The notes: generated by a model from the letters alone, not told the origin. A DNA stretch of 64,000 bases from Caprella mutica (GCA_947561585.1 CANNZV010003200.1:1-64000); one strand, 5' to 3'; positions 1 through 12,867 are shown, numbered from the stretch's first letter. Numbers and translations: made by a program.

Positions 1-127
1 CTAAAAACAAACAATACGTTATCTGGATACATGTATTTAACGTAACCTCTTCATGTTTCTCAGGATGAATAAACTTTAGTCATTTTTTCATATATCTCTA
101 GCTCGAATATATTCAGCTTAAGATAAT

Positions 128-178
128 TTTTTGTCAATTCATATAATGAATTGTGACAAGTCACCCAAAAATTACATT
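128..178 (+). promoter_or_regulatory. conserved upstream element of the 5S genes
   Basis: About 50 bp before each gene are almost invariant between A and B units although the rest of the spacers differ. The block holds an inverted repeat AATTCAT-ATA-ATGAATT and a second one, GTGAC-AA-GTCAC (153-164, -37 to -26 from the gene start). Arthropod 5S genes need upstream TATA-like sequence near -30 besides the internal promoter, so this is the likely external promoter. It recurs before all nine copies. Confidence 0.6.
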
Positions 179-189
179 CAGTATACTCT

Positions 190-309
190 GCCAACGGCCA
201 TACCACGTTGAATGCACCGCTTCTCGTCCGATCAGCGAAGTTAAGCAACGTTGGGTCTGGTTAGTACTTGGATGGGTGACCGCCTGGGAACACCAGATGC
301 TGTTGGCTT
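190..309 (+). rRNA. 5S ribosomal RNA, copy 1 (type A)
   Basis: This is a 120-nt 5S rRNA, the small RNA of the large ribosomal subunit, transcribed by RNA polymerase III. GCCAAC at the 5' end pairs with GTTGGC at the 3' end to close helix I. The conserved core is present: TCTCGTCCGATC, then GAAGTTAAGCAACGTTGGG with the internal promoter, then TACTTGGATGGGTGACC. Two T-runs (TTTT at the gene end and TTTTT a few bases on) act as the terminator. It is followed by the long spacer. Confidence 0.96.
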
Positions 310-1269
310 TTACACTTTTTGATCTAATTATTAACTAAAGTTTACAAATTCGTCAAATTAATTTAAATTGTGATTACCAATTTAATTTATAAAAATTGAT
401 TCCAGAAACCAATTATTCAGAAAATGAAGGAAATTAGTATCTAAATGTAATGTACCACAAAAATAGCTTGGAGACCTGTCACTATAGATACCTTAGAATA
501 AATTTCAAAATAATTCATTCATGAAAATGAATGGGAGCTATATTTGAGATAGTAAAAAGTAAAAAAATCTCTTCATTTTAAATTTAGGTATTATTTCAGT
601 AAATTTATTCTAGATTGAAAATGTTAACCTGCGTAAAGTCCTGTCGTTCAGAGTGCCAGTCATTTACTTTAGAGGCACATATGTAGGTGGGAAATTCTCT
701 CAATCCTCACCTCAAAATACCATAGTATGGACACCAATCTTGATGTAAGTTATTTTTAGAAACTAAATAATCAAGATAGATCGACTGTTATTCAATTGTC
801 TTTATTCCATTGTTTCACTACTATTTAAATGTGTAGTAGCTAAATACCTAACTCATAGTTGTTCTTGCACAGTACCTAGCTATAGCACAAAATAATTATT
901 TTATAGTTTTTATCACATCATTATTTGTGCCAATAATCACTTTTTTAATATTTATTAATAATATTTCTGTCTTCTCTTTGAATTTAGCTATATCTTCTAA
1001 GTTTTTGCTCTCTTATATTTGCATTAGTGTCCCCTCAAAAGAGAATTTATAGTAAACTGGTACTTATATGTTTACTCGTAGAAAATTATACCTAATCGAA
1101 TCGTCGGCAGACTGATTTATTTCTGATACTCTTAGATATTAAACAGAATATAGGGAATTTGATGTTGAATTTCATTGAATATATTTTATTAGTAATAAAT
1201 ATTGGGTTAACGTTAAAAACATACAAACAGTAGGTAAATATTATCGCTTATTATTTGGTAGAAATTTCT

Positions 1270-1450
1270 TTTTCTAAATGATAATGATAATCTTTATTGA
1301 AAGAAAAAAAGGACAGTACGAGTACATAAACATTAAATGGAGTACAAACTACAGAGTATTCAAGTCCATTCAAAGTTTCACTTGAAAACTTCCGGGCGAA
1401 ACAATATCATTAAATAAATAATGCTATTACAGTTATATATACCCTACACC
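1270..1450 (-). mobile_element. possible fossil retroposon 3' end inside the long 5S spacer
   Basis: On the minus strand the sequence ends CAATAAAGATTATCATTATC, which is a polyadenylation signal followed by a short ATC/ATT repeat, as at many LINE 3' ends. It occurs in every long spacer and never in a short one. It may be part of why the two spacers differ. No coding sequence remains. Confidence 0.35.
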
Positions 1451-1759
1451 AGACAGACGTCTACAAATATTTGAACATCTACCCGGACCTGTTTTATTTC
1501 AAAAACGTCTTTGGCAGAAACGAGGAGTTCTGCAACAATTATACTTTCATTAGTCTTTTCATTACCTGGTAATAAAACAGATAATACTTAATCTGGTTGC
1601 ATGTATATAACGTAATCTATTCTTATTTCTCAAGATGAATAAAATTTAGTCATTTTTCATGTATCTCTAGCTCGATGATATTCAGCATTAAATATATTTT
1701 TTGTCAATTCATATAATGAATTGTGACAAGTCACCCAAAAATTACATTAAGTCTTCTCT

Positions 1760-1879
1760 GCCAACGGCCATACCACGTTGAATGCACCGCTTCTCGTCCG
1801 ATCAGCGAAGTTAAGCAACGTTGGGTCTGGTTAGTACTTGGATGGGTGACCGCCTGGGAACACCAGATGCTGTTGGCTT
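1760..1879 (+). rRNA. 5S ribosomal RNA, copy 2 (type B)
   Basis: The gene sequence is identical to copy 1. The flanks differ: upstream reads CATTAAGTCTTCTCT, downstream is GATCTAATTAACTAAAG, and a short spacer follows. The terminator T-runs are kept. Confidence 0.96.
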
Positions 1880-2464
1880 TTACACTTTTTGATCTAATTA
1901 ACTAAAGTTTACAAATCCGTCAAATTGATTTAAAGTGTAATAACCAATTTAAGTTTTAAAAATTGATTTCAGAAACCAATTATTTAGAAAATGAGAAAAT
2001 AAGTTTTTGAATGTATTGTCCAATCTATACCACAAAAACAGCTTGGAGACCTGTCACTATTGATACATTAGAATAGATTTCAAAATAATTCATTCATGAA
2101 AATGCATAGGAGCTATATTTGAGATATTATGCTTAAATTAATGTAGCTGCCGTATATTTGGCAATTTTAAAATAATCGGAAATAGGTTCTTGCACGTACT
2201 TGGTATATCCTAGCACCTAGGTTAATATATAAGTTTTAAAATTTATATTTCCATTAGTTTCTTCATCATCTATAACTAAAAACAAACAATACGTTATCTG
2301 GATACATGTATTTAACGTAACCTCTTCATGTTTCTCAGGATGAATAAACTTTAGTCATTTTTTCATATATCTCTAGCTCGAATATATTCAGCTTAAGATA
2401 ATTTTTTGTCAATTCATATAATGAATTGTGACAAGTCACCCAAAAATTACATTCGGTATCCTCT

Positions 2465-2584
2465 GCCAACGGCCATACCACGTTGAATGCACCGCTTCTC
2501 GTCCGATCAGCGAAGTTAAGCAACGTTGGGTCTGGTTAGTACTTGGATGGGTGACCGCCTGGGAACACCAGATGCTGTTGGCTT
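2465..2584 (+). rRNA. 5S ribosomal RNA, copy 3 (type A)
   Basis: The 120-nt gene matches copy 1. The upstream flank has a single A-to-G change (ATTCGGTATCC). A long spacer follows. Confidence 0.96.
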
Positions 2585-4034
2585 TTACACTTTTTGATCT
2601 AATTATTAACTAAAGTTTACAAATTCGTCAAATTAATTTAAATTGTGATTACCAATTTAATTTATAAAAATTGATTCCAGAAACCAATTATTCAGAAAAT
2701 GAAGGAAATTAGTATCTAAATGTAATGTACCACAAAAATAGCTTGGAGACCTGTCACTATAGATACCTTAGAATAAATTTCAAAATAATTCATTCATGAA
2801 AATGAATGGGAGCTATATTTGAGATAGTAAAAAGTAAAAAAATCTCTTCATTTTAAATTTAGGTATTATTTCAGTAAATTTATTCTAGATTGAAAATGTT
2901 AACCTGCGTAAAGTCCTGTCGTTCAGAGTGCCAGTCATTTACTTTAGAGGCACATATGTAGGTGGGAAATTCTCTCAATCCTCACCTCAAAATACCATAG
3001 TATGGACACCAATCTTGATGTAAGTTATTTTTAGAAACTAAATAATCAAGATAGATCGACTGTTATTCAATTGTCTTTATTCCATTGTTTCACTACTATT
3101 TAAATGTGTAGTAGCTAAATACCTAACTCATAGTTGTTCTTGCACAGTACCTAGCTATAGCACAAAATAATTATTTTATAGTTTTTATCACATCATTATT
3201 TGTGCCAATAATCACTTTTTTAATATTTATTAATAATATTTCTGTCTTCTCTTTGAATTTAGCTATATCTTCTAAGTTTTTGCTCTCTTATATTTGCATT
3301 AGTGTCCCCTCAAAAGAGAATTTATAGTAAACTGGTACTTATATGTTTACTCGTAGAAAATTATACCTAATCGAATCGTCGGCAGACTGATTTATTTCTG
3401 ATACTCTTAGATATTAAACAGAATATAGGGAATTTGATGTTGAATTTCATTGAATATATTTTATTAGTAATAAATATTGGGTTAACGTTAAAAACATACA
3501 AACAGTAGGTAAATATTATCGCTTATTATTTGGTAGAAATTTCTTTTTCTAAATGATAATGATAATCTTTATTGAAAGAAAAAAAGGACAGTACGAGTAC
3601 ATAAACATTAAATGGAGTACAAACTACAGAGTATTCAAGTCCATTCAAAGTTTCACTTGAAAACTTCCGGGCGAAACAATATCATTAAATAAATAATGCT
3701 ATTACAGTTATATATACCCTACACCAGACAGACGTCTACAAATATTTGAACATCTACCCGGACCTGTTTTATTTCAAAAACGTCTTTGGCAGAAACGAGG
3801 AGTCCTGCAACAATTATACTTTCATTAGTCTTTTCATTACCTGGTAATAAAACAGATAATACTTAATCTGGTTGCATGTATATAACGTAATCTATTCTTA
3901 TTTCTCAAGATGAATAAAATTTAGTCATTTTTCATGTATCTCTAGCTCGATGATATTCAGCATTAAATATATTTTTTGTCAATTCATATAATGAATTGTG
4001 ACAAGTCACCCAAAAATTACATTAAGTCTTCTCT

Positions 4035-4154
4035 GCCAACGGCCATACCACGTTGAATGCACCGCTTCTCGTCCGATCAGCGAAGTTAAGCAACGTTGGG
4101 TCTGGTTAGTACTTGGATGGGTGACCGCCTGGGAACACCAGATGCTGTTGGCTT
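4035..4154 (+). rRNA. 5S ribosomal RNA, copy 4 (type B)
   Basis: The gene is identical to copy 2 with B-type flanks and a short spacer after it. It closes the second 2275-bp dimer. Confidence 0.96.
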
Positions 4155-4739
4155 TTACACTTTTTGATCTAATTAACTAAAGTTTACAAATCCGTCAAAT
4201 TGATTTAAAGTGTAATAACCAATTTAAGTTTTAAAAATTGATTTCAGAAACCAATTATTTAGAAAATGAGAAAATAAGTTTTTGAATGTATTGTCCAATC
4301 TATACCACAAAAACAGCTTGGAGACCTGTCACTATTGATACATTAGAATAGATTTCAAAATAATTCATTCATGAAAATGCATAGGAGCTATATTTGAGAT
4401 ATTATGCTTAAATTAATGTAGCTGCCGTATATTTGGCAATTTTAAAATAATCGGAAATAGGTTCTTGCACGTACTTGGTATATCCTAGCACCTAGGTTAA
4501 TATATAAGTTTTAAAATTTATATTTCCATTAGTTTCTTCATCATCTATAACTAAAAACAAACAATACGTTATCTGGATACATGTATTTAACGTAACCTCT
4601 TCATGTTTCTCAGGATGAATAAACTTTAGTCATTTTTTCATATATCTCTAGCTCGAATATATTCAGCTTAAGATAACTTTTTGTCAATTCATATAATGAA
4701 TTGTGACAAGTCACCCAAAAATTACATTCAGTATCCTCT

Positions 4740-4859
4740 GCCAACGGCCATACCACGTTGAATGCACCGCTTCTCGTCCGATCAGCGAAGTTAAGCAACG
4801 TTGGGTCTGGTTAGTACTTGGATGGGTGACCGCCTGGGAACACCAGATGCTGTTGGCTT
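4740..4859 (+). rRNA. 5S ribosomal RNA, copy 5 (type A)
   Basis: The gene is identical to copy 1 with A-type flanks and a long spacer. The upstream T-run is interrupted (AAGATAACTTTTTG), a private change of this unit. Confidence 0.96.
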
Positions 4860-6309
4860 TTACACTTTTTGATCTAATTATTAACTAAAGTTTACAAATT
4901 CGTCAAATTAATTTAAATTGTGATTACCAATTTAATTTATAAAAATTGATTCCAGAAACCAATTATTCAGAAAATGAAGGAAATTAGTATCTAAATGTAA
5001 TGTACCACAAAAATAGCTTGGAGACCTGTCACTATAGATACCTTAGAATAAATTTCAAAATAATTCATTCATGAAAATGAATGGGAGCTATATTTGAGAT
5101 AGTAAAAAGTAAAAAAATCTCTTCATTTTAAATTTAGGTATTATTTCAGTAAATTTATTCTAGATTGAAAATGTTAACCTGCGTAAAGTCCTGTCGTTCA
5201 GAGTGCCAGTCATTTACTTTAGAGGCACATATGAAGGTGGGAAATTCTCTCAATCCTCACCTCAAAATACCATAGTATGGACACCAATCTTGATGTAAGT
5301 TATTTTTAGAAACTAAATAATCAAGATAGATCGACTGTTATTCAATTGTCTTTATTCCATTGTTTCACTACTATTTAAATGTGTAGTAGCTAAATACCTA
5401 ACTCATAGTTGTTCTTGCACAGTACCTAGCTATAGCACAAAATAATTATTTTATAGTTTTTATCACATCATTATTTGTGCCAATAATCACTTTTTTAATA
5501 TTTATTAATAATATTTCTGTCTTCTCTTTGAATTTAGCTATATCTTCTAAGTTTTTGCTCTCTTATATTTGCATTAGTGTCCCCTCAAAAGAGAATTTAT
5601 AGTAAACTGGTACTTATATGTTTACTCGTAGAAAATTATACCTAATCGAATCGTCGGCAGACTGATTTATTTCTGATACTCTTAGATATTAAACAGAATA
5701 TAGGGAATTTGATGTTGAATTTCATTGAATATATTTTATTAGTAATAAATATTGGGTTAACGTTAAAAACATACAAACAGTAGGTAAATATTATCGCTTA
5801 TTATTTGGTAGAAATTTCTTTTTCTAAATGATAATGATAATCTTTATTGAAAGAAAAAAAGGACAGTACGAGTACATAAACATTAAATGGAGTACAAACT
5901 ACAGAGTATTCAAGTCCATTCAAAGTTTCACTTGAAAACTTCCGGGCGAAACAATATCATTAAATAAATAATGCTATTACAGTTATATATACCCTACACC
6001 AGACAGACGTCTACAAATATTTGAACATCTACCCGGACCTGTTTTATTTCAAAAACGTCTTTGGCAGAAACGAGGAGTCCTGCAACAATTATACTTTCAT
6101 TAGTCTTTTCATTACCTGGTAATAAAACAGATAATACTTAATCTGGTTGCATGTATATAACGTAATCTATTCTTAGTTCTCAAGATGAATAAAATTTAGT
6201 CATTTTTCATGTATCTCTAGCTCGATGATATTCAGCATTAAATATATTTTTTGTCAATTCATATAATGAATTGTGACAAGTCACCCAAAAATTACATTAA
6301 GTCTTCTCT

Positions 6310-6429
6310 GCCAACGGCCATACCACGTTGAATGCACCGCTTCTCGTCCGATCAGCGAAGTTAAGCAACGTTGGGTCTGGTTAGTACTTGGATGGGTGAC
6401 CGCCTGGGAACACCAGATGCTGTTGGCTT
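6310..6429 (+). rRNA. 5S ribosomal RNA, copy 6 (type B)
   Basis: The gene is identical to copy 2 with B-type flanks. The downstream flank has a private T-to-C change (AAAGCTTACAAATCC). A short spacer follows. Confidence 0.96.
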
Positions 6430-7014
6430 TTACACTTTTTGATCTAATTAACTAAAGCTTACAAATCCGTCAAATTAATTTAAAGTGTAATAACCAATTT
6501 AAGTTTTAAAAATTGATTTCAGAAACCAATTATTTAGAAAATGAGAAAATAAGTTTTTGAATGTATTGTCCAATCTATACCACAAAAACAGCTTGGAGAC
6601 CTGTCACTATTGATACATTAGAATAGATTTCAAAATAATTCATTCATGAAATTGCATAGGAGCTATATTTGAGATATTATGCTTAAATTAATGTAGCTGC
6701 CGTATATTTGGCAATTTTAAAATAATCGGAAATAGGTTCTTGCACGTACTTGGTATATCCTAGCACCTAGGTTAATATATAAGTTTTAAAATTTATATTT
6801 CCATTAGTTTCTTCATCATCTATAACTAAAAACAAACAATACGTTATCTGGATACATGTATTTAACGTAACCTCTTCATGTTTCTCAGGATGAATAAACT
6901 TTAGTCATTTTTTCATATATCTCTAGCTCGAATATATTCAGCTTAAGATAATTTTTTGTCAATTCATATAATGAATTGTGACAAGTCACCCAAAAATTAC
7001 ATTCAGTATCCTCT

Positions 7015-7134
7015 GCCAACGGCCATACCACGTTGAATGCACCGCTTCTCGTCCGATCAGCGAAGTTAAGCAACGTTGGGTCTGGTTAGTACTTGGATGG
7101 GTGACCGCCTGGGAACACCAGATGCTGTTGGCTT
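7015..7134 (+). rRNA. 5S ribosomal RNA, copy 7 (type A)
   Basis: The gene is identical to copy 1 with A-type flanks and a long spacer. It is the last unit that keeps the regular alternation. Confidence 0.96.
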
Positions 7135-8583
7135 TTACACTTTTTGATCTAATTATTAACTAAAGTTTACAAATTCGTCAAATTAATTTAAATTGTGATT
7201 ACCAATTTAATTTATAAAAATTGATTCCAGAAACCAATTATTCAGAAAATGAAGGAAATTAGTATCTAAATGTAATGTACCACAAAAATAGCTTGGAGAC
7301 CTGTCACTATAGATACCTTAGAATAAATTTCAAAATAATTCATTCATGAAAATGAATGGGAGCTATATTTGAGATAGTAAAAAGTAAAAAAATCTCTTCA
7401 TTTTAAATTTAGGTATTATTTCAGTAAATTTATTCTAGATTGAAAATGTTAACCTGCGTAAAGTCCTGTCGTTCAGAGTGCCAGTCATTTACTTTAGAGG
7501 CACATATGTAGGTGGGAAATTCTCTCAATCCTCACCTCAAAATACCATAGTATGGACACCAATCTTGATGTAAGTTATTTTTAGAAACTAAATAATCAAG
7601 ATAGATCGACTGTTATTCAATTGTCTTTATTCCATTGTTTCACTACTATTTAAATGTGTAGTAGCTAAATACCTAACTCATAGTTGTTCTTGCACAGTAC
7701 CTAGCTATAGCACAAAATAATTATTTTATAGTTTTTATCACATCATTATTTGTGCCAATAATCACTTTTTTAATATTTATTAATAATATTTCTGTCTTCT
7801 CTTTGAATTTAGCTATATCTTCTAAGTTTTTGCTCTCTTATATTTGCATTAGTGTCCCCTCAAAAGAGAATTTATAGTAAACTGGTACTTATATGTTTAC
7901 TCGTAGAAAATTATACCTAATCGAATCGTCGGCAGACTGATTTATTTCTGATACTCTTAGATATTAAACAGAATATAGGGAATTTGATGTTGAATTTCAT
8001 TGAATATATTTTATTAGTAATAAATATTGGGTTAACGTTAAAAACATACAAACAGTAGGTAAATATTATCGCTTATTATTTGGTAGAAATTTCTTTTTCT
8101 AAATGATAATGATAATCTTTATTGAAAGAAAAAAAGGACAGTACGAGTACATAAACATTAAATGGAGTACAAACTACAGAGTATTCAAGTCCATTCAAAG
8201 TTTCACTTGAAAACTTCCGGGCGAAACAATATCATTAAATAAATAATGCTATTACAGTTATATATACCCTACACCAGACAGACGTCTACAAATATTTGAA
8301 CATCTACCCGGACCTGTTTTATTTCAAAAACGTCTTTGGCAGAAACGAGGAGTCCTGCAACAATTATACTTTCATTAGTCTTTTCATTACCTGGTAATAA
8401 AACAGATAATACTTAATCTGGTTGCATGTATATAACGTAATCTATTCTTATTTCTCAAGATGAATAAAATTTAGTCATTTTTCATGTATCTCTAGCTCGA
8501 TGATATTCAGCTTAAGATAATTTTTTGTCAATTCATATAATGAATTGTGACAAGTCACCCAAAAATTACATTCAGTATCCTCT

Positions 8584-8703
8584 GCCAACGGCCATACCAC
8601 GTTGAATGCACCGCTTCTCGTCCGATCAGCGAAGTTAAGCAACGTTGGGTCTGGTTAGTACTTGGATGGGTGACCGCCTGGGAACACCAGATGCTGTTGG
8701 CTT
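8584..8703 (+). rRNA. 5S ribosomal RNA, copy 8 (hybrid flank)
   Basis: The gene is intact. Its upstream flank is chimeric: B-type as far as GATGATATTCAGC (about 8499-8511) and then A-type (TTAAGATAATTTTTT). It is followed by a long A-type spacer where a B gene should have a short one. One 705-bp unit has been lost by unequal exchange at the shared ATTCAGC. Confidence 0.95.
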
Positions 8704-10153
8704 TTACACTTTTTGATCTAATTATTAACTAAAGTTTACAAATTCGTCAAATTAATTTAAATTGTGATTACCAATTTAATTTATAAAAATTGATTCCAGA
8801 AACCAATTATTCAGAAAATGAAGGAAATTAGTATCTAAATGTAATGTACCACAAAAATAGCTTGGAGACCTGTCACTATAGATACCTTAGAATAAATTTC
8901 AAAATAATTCATTCATGAAAATGAATGGGAGCTATATTTGAGATAGTAAAAAGTAAAAAAATCTCTTCATTTTAAATTTAGGTATTATTTCAGTAAATTT
9001 ATTCTAGATTGAAAATGTTAACCTGCGTAAAGTCCTGTCGTTCAGAGTGCCAGTCATTTACTTTAGAGGCACATATGTAGGTGGGAAATTCTCTCAATCC
9101 TCACCTCAAAATACCATAGTATGGACACCAATCTTGATGTAAGTTATTTTTAGAAACTAAATAATCAAGATAGATCGACTGTTATTCAATTGTCTTTATT
9201 CCATTGTTTCACTACTATTTAAATGTGTAGTAGCTAAATACCTAACTCATAGTTGTTCTTGCACAGTACCTAGCTATAGCACAAAATAATTATTTTATAG
9301 TTTTTATCACATCATTATTTGTGCCAATAATCACTTTTTTAATATTTATTAATAATATTTCTGTCTTCTCTTTGAATTTAGCTATATCTTCTAAGTTTTT
9401 GCTCTCTTATATTTGCATTAGTGTCCCCTCAAAAGAGAATTTATAGTAAACTGGTACTTATATGTTTACTCGTAGAAAATTATACCTAATCGAATCGTCG
9501 GCAGACTGATTTATTTCTGATACTCTTAGATATTAAACAGAATATAGGGAATTTGATGTTGAATTTCATTGAATATATTTTATTAGTAATAAATATTGGG
9601 TTAACGTTAAAAACATACAAACAGTAGGTAAATATTATCGCTTATTATTTGGTAGAAATTTCTTTTTCTAAATGATAATGATAATCTTTATTGAAAGAAA
9701 AAAAGGACAGTACGAGTACATAAACATTAAATGGAGTACAAACTACAGAGTATTCAAGTCCATTCAAAGTTTCACTTGAAAACTTCCGGGCGAAACAATA
9801 TCATTAAATAAATAATGCTATTACAGTTATATATACCCTACACCAGACAGACGTCTACAAATATTTGAACATCTACCCGGACCTGTTTTATTTCAAAAAC
9901 GTCTTTGGCAGAAACGAGGAGTCCTGCAACAATTATACTTTCATTAGTCTTTTCATTACCTGGTAATAAAACAGATAATACTTAATCTGGTTGCATGTAT
10001 ATAACGTAATCTATTCTTATTTCTCAAGATGAATAAAATTTAGTCATTTTTCATGTATCTCTAGCTCGATGATATTCAGCATTAAATATATTTTTTGTCA
10101 ATTCATATAATGAATTGTGACAAGTCACCCAAAAATTACATTAAGTTTTCTCT

Positions 10154-10273
10154 GCCAATGGCCATACCACGTTGAATGCACCGCTTCTCGTCCGATCAGC
10201 GAAGTTAAGCAACGTTGGGTCTGGTTAGTACTTGGATGGGTGACCGCCTGGGAACACCAGATGCTGTTGGCTT
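10154..10273 (+). rRNA. 5S ribosomal RNA, copy 9 (array edge, variant)
   Basis: The upstream flank is B-type but the downstream flank is A-type, so the exchange point lies in or beside the gene. Position 6 is T instead of C (GCCAATGG), which changes a C-G pair of helix I to a U-G wobble. The following spacer has lost roughly 55 bp near 10850 and the array ends at 11040. Edge units often escape homogenisation. Whether this copy is expressed cannot be told from sequence. Confidence 0.93.
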
Positions 10274-11040
10274 TTACACTTTTTGATCTAATTATTAACT
10301 AAAGTTTACAAATTCGTCAAATTAATTTAAATTGTGATTACCAATTTAATTTATAAAAATTGATTCCAGAAACCAATTATTCAGAAAATGAAGGAAATTA
10401 GTATCTAAATGTAATGTACCACAAAAATAGCTTGGAGACCTGTCACTATAGATACCTTAGAATAAATTTCAAAATAATTCATTCATGAAAATGAATGGGA
10501 GCTATATTTGAGATAGTAAAAAGTAAAAAAATCTCTTCATTTTAAATTTAGGTATTATTTCAGTAAATTTATTCTAGATTGAAAATGTTAACCTGCGTAA
10601 AGTCCTGTCGTTCAGAGTGCCAGTCATTTACTTTAGAGGCACATATGTAGGTGGGAAATTCTCTCAATCCTCACCTCAAAATACCATAGTATGGACACCA
10701 ATCTTGATGTAAGTTATTTTTAGAAACTAAATAATCAAGATAGATCGACTGTTATTCAATTGTCTTTATTCCATTGTTTCACTACTATTTAAATGTGTAG
10801 TAGCTAAATACCTAACTTATAGTTGTTCTTGCACAGTACCTAGCTATAGTTTCTTAATATTTATTAATAAAATTTCTGTCTTCTCTTTGAATTTAGCTAT
10901 ATCTTCTAAGTTTTTGCTCTCTTATATTTGCATTAGTGTCCCCTCAAAAGAGAATTTATAGTAAACTGGTACTTATATGTTTACTCGTAGAAAATTATAC
11001 CTAATCGAATCGTTGGCAGACTGATTTATTTCTGATACTC

Positions 11041-11753
11041 AAGCATATCAAATAGGTTACCTAGATCTTTTTTCATGTATGTAGGTTGATCTCTTTATTT
11101 TTCAAAATAATTGGACCTAGGTCCTAGACTCATGTCATTTTTTTATATATCTGATAATAATAATAATATGATTTATATCTCTAGCTCGCAGATATCTAGG
11201 TACCTATTCAGCCCAATCTGCCAATCACTGATAAAAAAAACTATTTTCATTATTTTGGCTGATCAACCAATATTTTTGGGTATCATTTTCCCATTATAGG
11301 TAGGCTAACTAGCCACCAAAAATTTATATAGCTAAAAATCCACGCACATTACTAACTAGAATATAATTTTCAAAGGAGAAAAAATTTCATTGACTAGACT
11401 AGGTAGCCAAGGAAAATAGTATGGCTAAAAACTCTCCATTTGTCTCTGAGTCTCAGGAGCTTTCTCCATAATAAGATAAAAATTCTCTCACAATGATCAA
11501 ATTATCATTGGTTGAATTTGGTTCAATCTAAGTAAGTAAAATGAAATAACATTGTAGCATAGGAAAAAATTAGATGAGAATCCATCTGCAATTGAAGGGC
11601 TTAAAAAGTTTAAATAAGTGTCATTGACTCTCCGAAAATGACATGCTTTATACACAAGGCTAATATAGAAATAATAGAATAAACCTTGCTTTATACAGTC
11701 TATTAAGGCCCTAACTAGTCTGATAGATGAGGTTAATGAAATAGCAGGTATGG
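11041..11753. other. non-coding stretch after the 5S array
   Basis: I see no coding exon, RNA gene or recognisable repeat here. The open frames present are short and lack family resemblance. Confidence 0.5.
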
Positions 11754-11996
11754 CAGTCTGTATTTGGTGCACAAAATCCCACTGACTTTTTTAAAAAAGC
11801 TGAAAAAATCCACCATAAATTTCCAGTAATTTGGCTGTTCCATCAACATTTTACCCATTTTTCCACCGAAAATTAATGGTAACATAGGAATAAATAGCTA
11901 AAAATCTACCGACTTTGCCAGAATATTATTTTTAATGGAAAAAAATTCCACCAACAAGTCGGTGAATGGTGGAATTTACCATAAAATGCAGTCTGG
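11754..11996 (+). mobile_element. MITE-like repeat, family 1, copy 1
   Basis: It begins CAGTCTGTATTTGGTGCAC and matches a second copy at 43021-43232 over its length, with scattered changes. In copy 2 the right end reads AAATACAGACTG, the exact reverse complement of the left end here, so the family has terminal inverted repeats of about 12 bp. There is no coding capacity. CAG termini suggest a hAT-type element, but I could not define a target duplication. Confidence 0.65.
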
Positions 11997-12030
11997 GTTG
12001 CTTGGCAACGCTGCTACAGTATTTAAAAAA

Positions 12031-12478
12031 TGAGCGGCGCACCACTGTACATTCTTCAATCAATGATTTCAACATAATTGTCTGTTATGTAGGTTGTTGT
12101 ACTGCACACTTCATGATCGTTTAATGACCTGGCAGGGGGTTCGGGTGGCGGCACGCCACCTGATACATGTACTATAACTGATAGTTTTATTTACACCTCA
12201 CTGACTCAGACAGAAAGTTTACAATAGTTACCCCATAAAAATAATAATTATTAGTTTTCTATGATAAATTTTATTCTCTATTCCAAATCAAACATCTCAA
12301 TCTATGAATTAAACTGTATACTGTATAGTATAAACAATGGATTCAAGTACCGTCAGTTATAAATTTGATAGCCTTCAATAAATATCAAATCCATTCCATA
12401 TATCATTAATCTTCCTTCAAATTACCTAGGTATCTAATAGGATGTATAGTGGTGCGCCGTACTGTGGTGCGCCGCTCA
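12031..12478. mobile_element. 448-bp element with 20-bp terminal inverted repeats
   Basis: The left end TGAGCGGCGCACCACTGTAC is mirrored at the right end with one mismatch (12459-12478). The right end carries a second partial copy of GTGGTGCGCCG just inside (12449-12459). No transposase frame is visible. I found no clear target duplication, so the superfamily is open. Confidence 0.65.
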
Positions 12479-12589
12479 GCTTTTAGATACGTATCTTGTA
12501 TGGTGTGTTGAAGTTGTGAGGGGAGGAAATGATCCGGGATATGAACATTATTCAGGGGCAAAAAAATGCAGCACTGAGGAGAATGCTGG

Positions 12590-12827
12590 CCAGTCTGCAA
12601 AGTATGCACAATTAGTCTGCGGAAATTTAATTTTTGGAGCAATTTGTCTCCAAAGATTTTCTAATTTATCTCCAAAATGACCAAAAATATCAAATTTATC
12701 TCCACTAATTACATGTAAACATAGGAATTAATTAGGAAATTGTCGCCAAATAATTCAGGAGACTAATATCAAAGCCTCAATAGTCGCCGGATAAACTTCA
12801 CAACTTCATGCATCTTTTGCAGACTGG
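12590..12827. mobile_element. hAT-like MITE with 8-bp target duplication
   Basis: The element is 238 bp. Its ends are CCAGTCTGCAAA and TTTGCAGACTGG, perfect inverted repeats, flanked on both sides by AATGCTGG (12582-12589 and 12828-12835). An 8-bp duplication with CAG-like ends is the mark of hAT transposons. The interior repeats TTTGGAGA/TCTCCAAA motifs. A reverse-complement relative lies at 31995-32137 and a looser one near 35160-35300. Confidence 0.85.
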
Positions 12828-12845
12828 AATGCTGGTGGCATTTAT

Positions 12846-12867
12846 AGGTGGGGGAGGGGGGGGGGGT
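12846..12867 (+). other. G-run
   Basis: A near-continuous guanine tract (five G, A, eleven G) sits in non-coding DNA before the minisatellite. It could form a G-quadruplex but no gene is near enough to give it a role. The rest of 12828-13188 shows nothing recognisable. Confidence 0.5.

Larger units (their letters stand above)
1..11040 (+). repeat. 5S rRNA tandem array with a two-gene higher-order unit
   Basis: Nine 5S genes lie in the same orientation. Successive start distances are 1570, 705, 1570, 705, 1570, 705, 1569 and 1570 bp. The basic unit is therefore a 2275-bp dimer of a type-A gene followed by a long spacer and a type-B gene followed by a short spacer. Position 1 matches position 2276, so the array continues to the left of the window. 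A and B share about 100 bp upstream and about 230 bp downstream of the gene, but the middles of the two spacers are unrelated. The last two units are rearranged. Array homology stops at 11040, after which the sequence is unrelated. Confidence 0.95.

Noticed and set aside
153..338. Repeated 60-62 codon frames over each 5S gene, both strands
   Set aside because: They are shadows of the 120-nt 5S rRNA and its conserved flanks.
12406..12642. 78-codon minus-strand frame
   Set aside because: It crosses the end of one MITE and the start of another.
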